Source of the DNA: Sipunculus nudus
Lineage: Eukaryota > Annelida > Sipuncula > Golfingiida > Sipunculidae
Direction of reading: 5' to 3'
NCBI GenBank assembly: GCA_026874595.1
Contig: CM049320.1
Location: 11,001,964-11,065,963 of the forward strand
DNA: 64,000 nucleotides
The notes under the pieces are model-generated. The model ran no database searches. It had not been told where the DNA came from and was given only the letters and a program-made list of their open reading frames with translations. Both the position numbers and the translations under genes were made by a program. Positions 61,301 through 64,000 of this stretch are shown in pieces; the first letter of the stretch is position 1; the number at the start of each line of letters is the position of its first letter.

Positions 61301-62346
61301 GTGGATGGGGGGGGGGGGGGGGTTGCTAACACACTGTAAGAAAAATGTTAAAAAAATCGAATTAATGGTTCTGGGTGAGTTTCCTTGTAATTTATTACGA
61401 ATTTTCACTCATAAATTCATCAATATGTCATCATATTAAAAAAGGCCTGAAAATTCTTCTAGCGTGATTCTTTATCATCATACCTTTGTCACGTTAAAAT
61501 AAAACAAAAAAAAAACTATATATATATATATATTATATATATATATTTAAGATGTCTGAAATGATTGAAAATAGGGGCGCTCCCCGGTCCCTATACGTAA
61601 CAGCACGACTACATGTCGTTCACAAACTGAAATAAAAATACATTTGCTGCACTGTAATGTTATTAACTCTTTAACTGATCCACTAAATCTACAGATATTT
61701 ACTGTGTTTATGAAACAGTTTCCAGCTGATATAAAGACAAAGAATGTTCAGGACCGTGAAACTCTTGTCGTATATCGAGATAGCCGGTTAACCAAGATGT
61801 TTGTTAGGCGAGGTTTTCATAAAGGAAAACTAATGTCAGCACAAAATACTGAACGCAGAGTGAAGTTCAATTGGTTTAATTAAATATATAATAAAGAATT
61901 CCTAAGTCTGTACACCAAGTGACTTCGCAATTATCAACTCCTAAATTAACCTGAAATTACGCCAACACTCAATTAGACAGACTGGCCATCGTTTGCTATA
62001 GAGCCAACAGATGGCGCCACCTGCTGACGCTAGTTAGTGTGTAAGATAAATTGGTAATTTTGCATGAATCGACAGCTCAAGAAAATATGTTTATTTTCAA
62101 GGTTACATCTTAGGACGTTGTTTCTACTGGCTAGGTGCCCGATACAAGTCGTTTGCCTGGAGATGGGAGACGACAGGACAAACACTGATGGACACCTACA
62201 GTAACTGGGAAAGAAAACAGCCGAACGCGTTTGTTTCAGATTTCGAGCCTTTCCTGGTCCTCAGAGCCGGTGGAACATTCGGGTGGATGCAAACCAATCG
62301 GCCTCCAAACTGGGTAGGCTTTATTTGCGAGAAAGCACCGTTGTAA
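58326..62346 (+). CDS. Secreted C-type lectin-like protein, gene C
   Basis: Four coding exons, 58326-58377, 58782-59006, 60480-60692 and 62102-62346, all joined in phase 1, giving 244 residues. Exon 1 is a signal peptide (MKLLSYILLALLTIKCK). Exon 2 carries the same C-x23-C-x3-C-x7-C-x9-C module as genes A and B although the other residues differ greatly. Exon 3 reads SCPKGFDYLYSASCYRF then W-SAL-TC-MGAALVTIES. Exon 4 reads CFYWLGARY, W-WETTGQTL, NWERKQPN and ends GFICEK followed by APL and the stop. As in A and B, WND and the inner cysteine pair are missing. It lies on the opposite strand to genes A and B and is clearly diverged (about half identical in exon 3), so it is an older paralogue. 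Intron 2 holds a repeat fragment and intron 3 a G-run and a (TA)n tract. Confidence 0.9.
60300..60422. repeat. LINE/SINE-like 3' tail fragment in lectin gene C intron 2
   Basis: A run of ACAAACA/CAGAAAAACAGACAAA-type repeats followed by AACCCCCGCAGCTTGGCGGAGGTAATAA, a layout common at the 3' ends of retroposons in marine invertebrates. The family is not identified. Confidence 0.35.
60766..60845. mobile_element. DNA-transposon end fragment (CAGTGGCG)
   Basis: CAGTGGCGTACTTAAGGGTGG is a typical terminal sequence of several cut-and-paste families, here followed by G-rich sequence and a run of about 13 G. The other end is not seen. Confidence 0.35.
61518..61550. repeat. (TA)n microsatellite
   Basis: Short, slightly interrupted TA repeat in intron 3 of lectin gene C. 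Confidence 0.9.
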
Positions 62347-62435
62347 TTGATATCATTGTCACTCAATGATATTACTGTGCCTTTTTACAGGGTTTGTTTT
62401 GGAGTAACCAACTTTATGTTGTACTTTGTTATTCT

Positions 62436-64000
62436 GAAAAGATAATAAGGTAAACTTGATATTGAAAAGATTATCAGGAAAACTTGATGTTGAAAAGATA
62501 TCAGGAAAAAACATTATGTTGAAAAGATAACCAGGAAAATATTATGTTGAAAAGATAATCAGGAAAACATTTTTTGTTGAAAAGATCATCAGGAAAACAT
62601 TATGTTGAAAAGATAATTAGGAAAACATTATGTTGAAAAGAAAATCAGGAAAACTTTATTTTGAAAAGAAAATCAGGAAAACATCATGTTGAAAAGATAA
62701 TCAGGAAAACATTACTTTGAAAAGATAATCAGGAAAACTTTATGTTGAAAAGATAATCAGGAAAACATCATGTTGAAAAGATAATCAGGAAAACTTTATA
62801 TTAAAAAGATAATCAGGAAGACATTTGATGATAAGATAATCAGGAAAACATTTATGAAAAGAAAATCAGGAAAACATTATGTTGAAAAGATAATCTGGAA
62901 AACTTTTTTTGTTGAAAAGATCATCAGGAAAACATGCTGAAAAGATAATTAGGAAAACATTATGTTGAAAGATAATCAGGAAAACATTACTTTGAAAAGA
63001 TAATCAGGAAAACTTTATGTTAAAAGATAATCAGGAAAACATCATGTTGAAAAGATAATCAGGAAAACTTTATATTGAAAAGATAATCAGGAAAAGATTA
63101 TGTTGAAAAGATAATCAGGAAAACATTTGATGAAAAGATAACCAAGAAAACATTATGTTGAAAAGATAACCAGGAAAACGTTTTTGTTGAAAAGACAACC
63201 AGGAAAACATTGTGTTGAAAAGATAATCAGGAAAACTTGATATTGAAAAGATAATCAGGAAAACATCTTGTTATAAAGATAATCAGGACAACATTATGTT
63301 GAAAAGATAATCAGGAAAACATTATGTTGAAAAGATAATCAGGAAAACATTATGTTGAAAAGATAATCAGGAAAACATCATGTTGAAAAGATAATCAGGA
63401 AAAGATTATGTTGAAAAGATAATCAGAAAAAAGGTTATGTTGAAATGATTATCAGGAAAACATTTGATGAAAAGATAATCAGGAAGACATTTGATGAAAA
63501 GATAACCAAGAAAACATTATGCTGAAAAGATAATCAGGAAAACCTTTTGTTGAAAAGACAACCAGGAAAACATTATGTTGAATAGATAATTAGGAAAAGA
63601 TTATGTTGAAAAGATAATCAGGAAAGCATTATATTGAAAAGAAAATCAGGAAACCTTAACATTGAAAAGATAATCAGAAAAACATTACGTTTCAAAGATA
63701 ATCAGTAAAACTTCAGATTGAAAAGATAATCAGGAAAACTTTATATTGAAAAGATAATCAGGAAAACTTTATATTGAAAAGATTATCAGGAAAACATTAC
63801 GTTGAAAAGATAATCAGGAAATCTTTATATTAAAAAGATAATCAGGAAGACATTTGATTAAAAGATAACCAAGAAAACATTATGTTGAAAAGATAACCAG
63901 GATACGTTTTTGTTGAAAAGACAACCAGGAAAACTTTGTGTTGAAAAGATTATAAGGAAAACATTATGTTGAAAAGATAATCAGGAAAACTTTTTTTGTT
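62436..64000 (+). repeat. 28-bp minisatellite, more than 50 copies, runs off the window
   Basis: The unit is close to TTGAAAAGATAATCAGGAAA followed by ACATTATG, with variants in the last 8-10 bases (CTTTATA, CATCATG, CATTTGATG, GTTTTTG). The core AAAAGATAATCAGGAAAA is strongly kept. The array starts 90 bases after the stop of lectin gene C and continues past position 64000. Unit length is not a multiple of three and stops occur in all frames, so it is not coding. Confidence 0.95.

Noticed and set aside
62436-64000. CRISPR array
   Set aside because: Units are contiguous 28-mers with no unique spacers, in an animal genome. It is a minisatellite.

Overview
The window is animal nuclear DNA, most likely from a marine mollusc and probably a bivalve. 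It is AT-rich and intron-rich, and it is packed with (TA)n microsatellites, tRNA-derived SINEs, MITEs, LINE debris and a Penelope-like (GIY-YIG) remnant. The clearest genes are an opine (octopine-type) dehydrogenase and three secreted C-type lectin-like genes, a combination typical of lophotrochozoans. The species cannot be named from sequence alone. There are no bacterial operons, CRISPR arrays or viral genes.

Layout. 211-4717 is a 4.5 kb DNA element with 29-bp terminal inverted repeats and a GTTT target duplication. It has no transposase and carries ten copies of a 14-bp motif plus two nested TTAA MITE copies. 5530-8141 holds a candidate small spliced gene. 9337-9710 is a palindrome-rich repeat and 10200-10770 is very AT-rich. 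13633-14823 is the opine dehydrogenase, with a 3' splice site just upstream of its ATG and a GGATCC-ended MITE on each side. A tRNA-derived SINE sits at about 18130-18451. 19927-22862 (minus) is a two-exon DUF268 gene (membrane anchor plus methyltransferase-like domain) broken by one in-frame TAA. 27091-28290 is a decayed LINE ORF1 split by a TTAA MITE, and 30847-31153 is a decayed LINE reverse transcriptase tail.

31703-55284 is a tandem segmental duplication. Copy A is 12.4 kb and copy B 11.2 kb. Each carries one four-exon minus-strand C-type lectin gene and ends in a Penelope-like GIY-YIG fragment. Copy A has an extra 738-bp tandem repeat, and copy B has lost about 600 bp from an intron. 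A third, diverged lectin gene lies on the plus strand at 58326-62346. A 28-bp minisatellite starts 90 bp after its stop and runs to the end of the window.

The three lectin genes share one architecture: signal-peptide exon, five-cysteine exon, and two exons for the lectin fold, with all introns in phase 1. They look like a local, expanding family of secreted recognition proteins. Opine dehydrogenase would serve anaerobic redox balance and is unrelated to them. Most of the remaining sequence is non-coding repeat turnover. All exon models here come from splice-site, frame and phase reading by eye, without transcript data.
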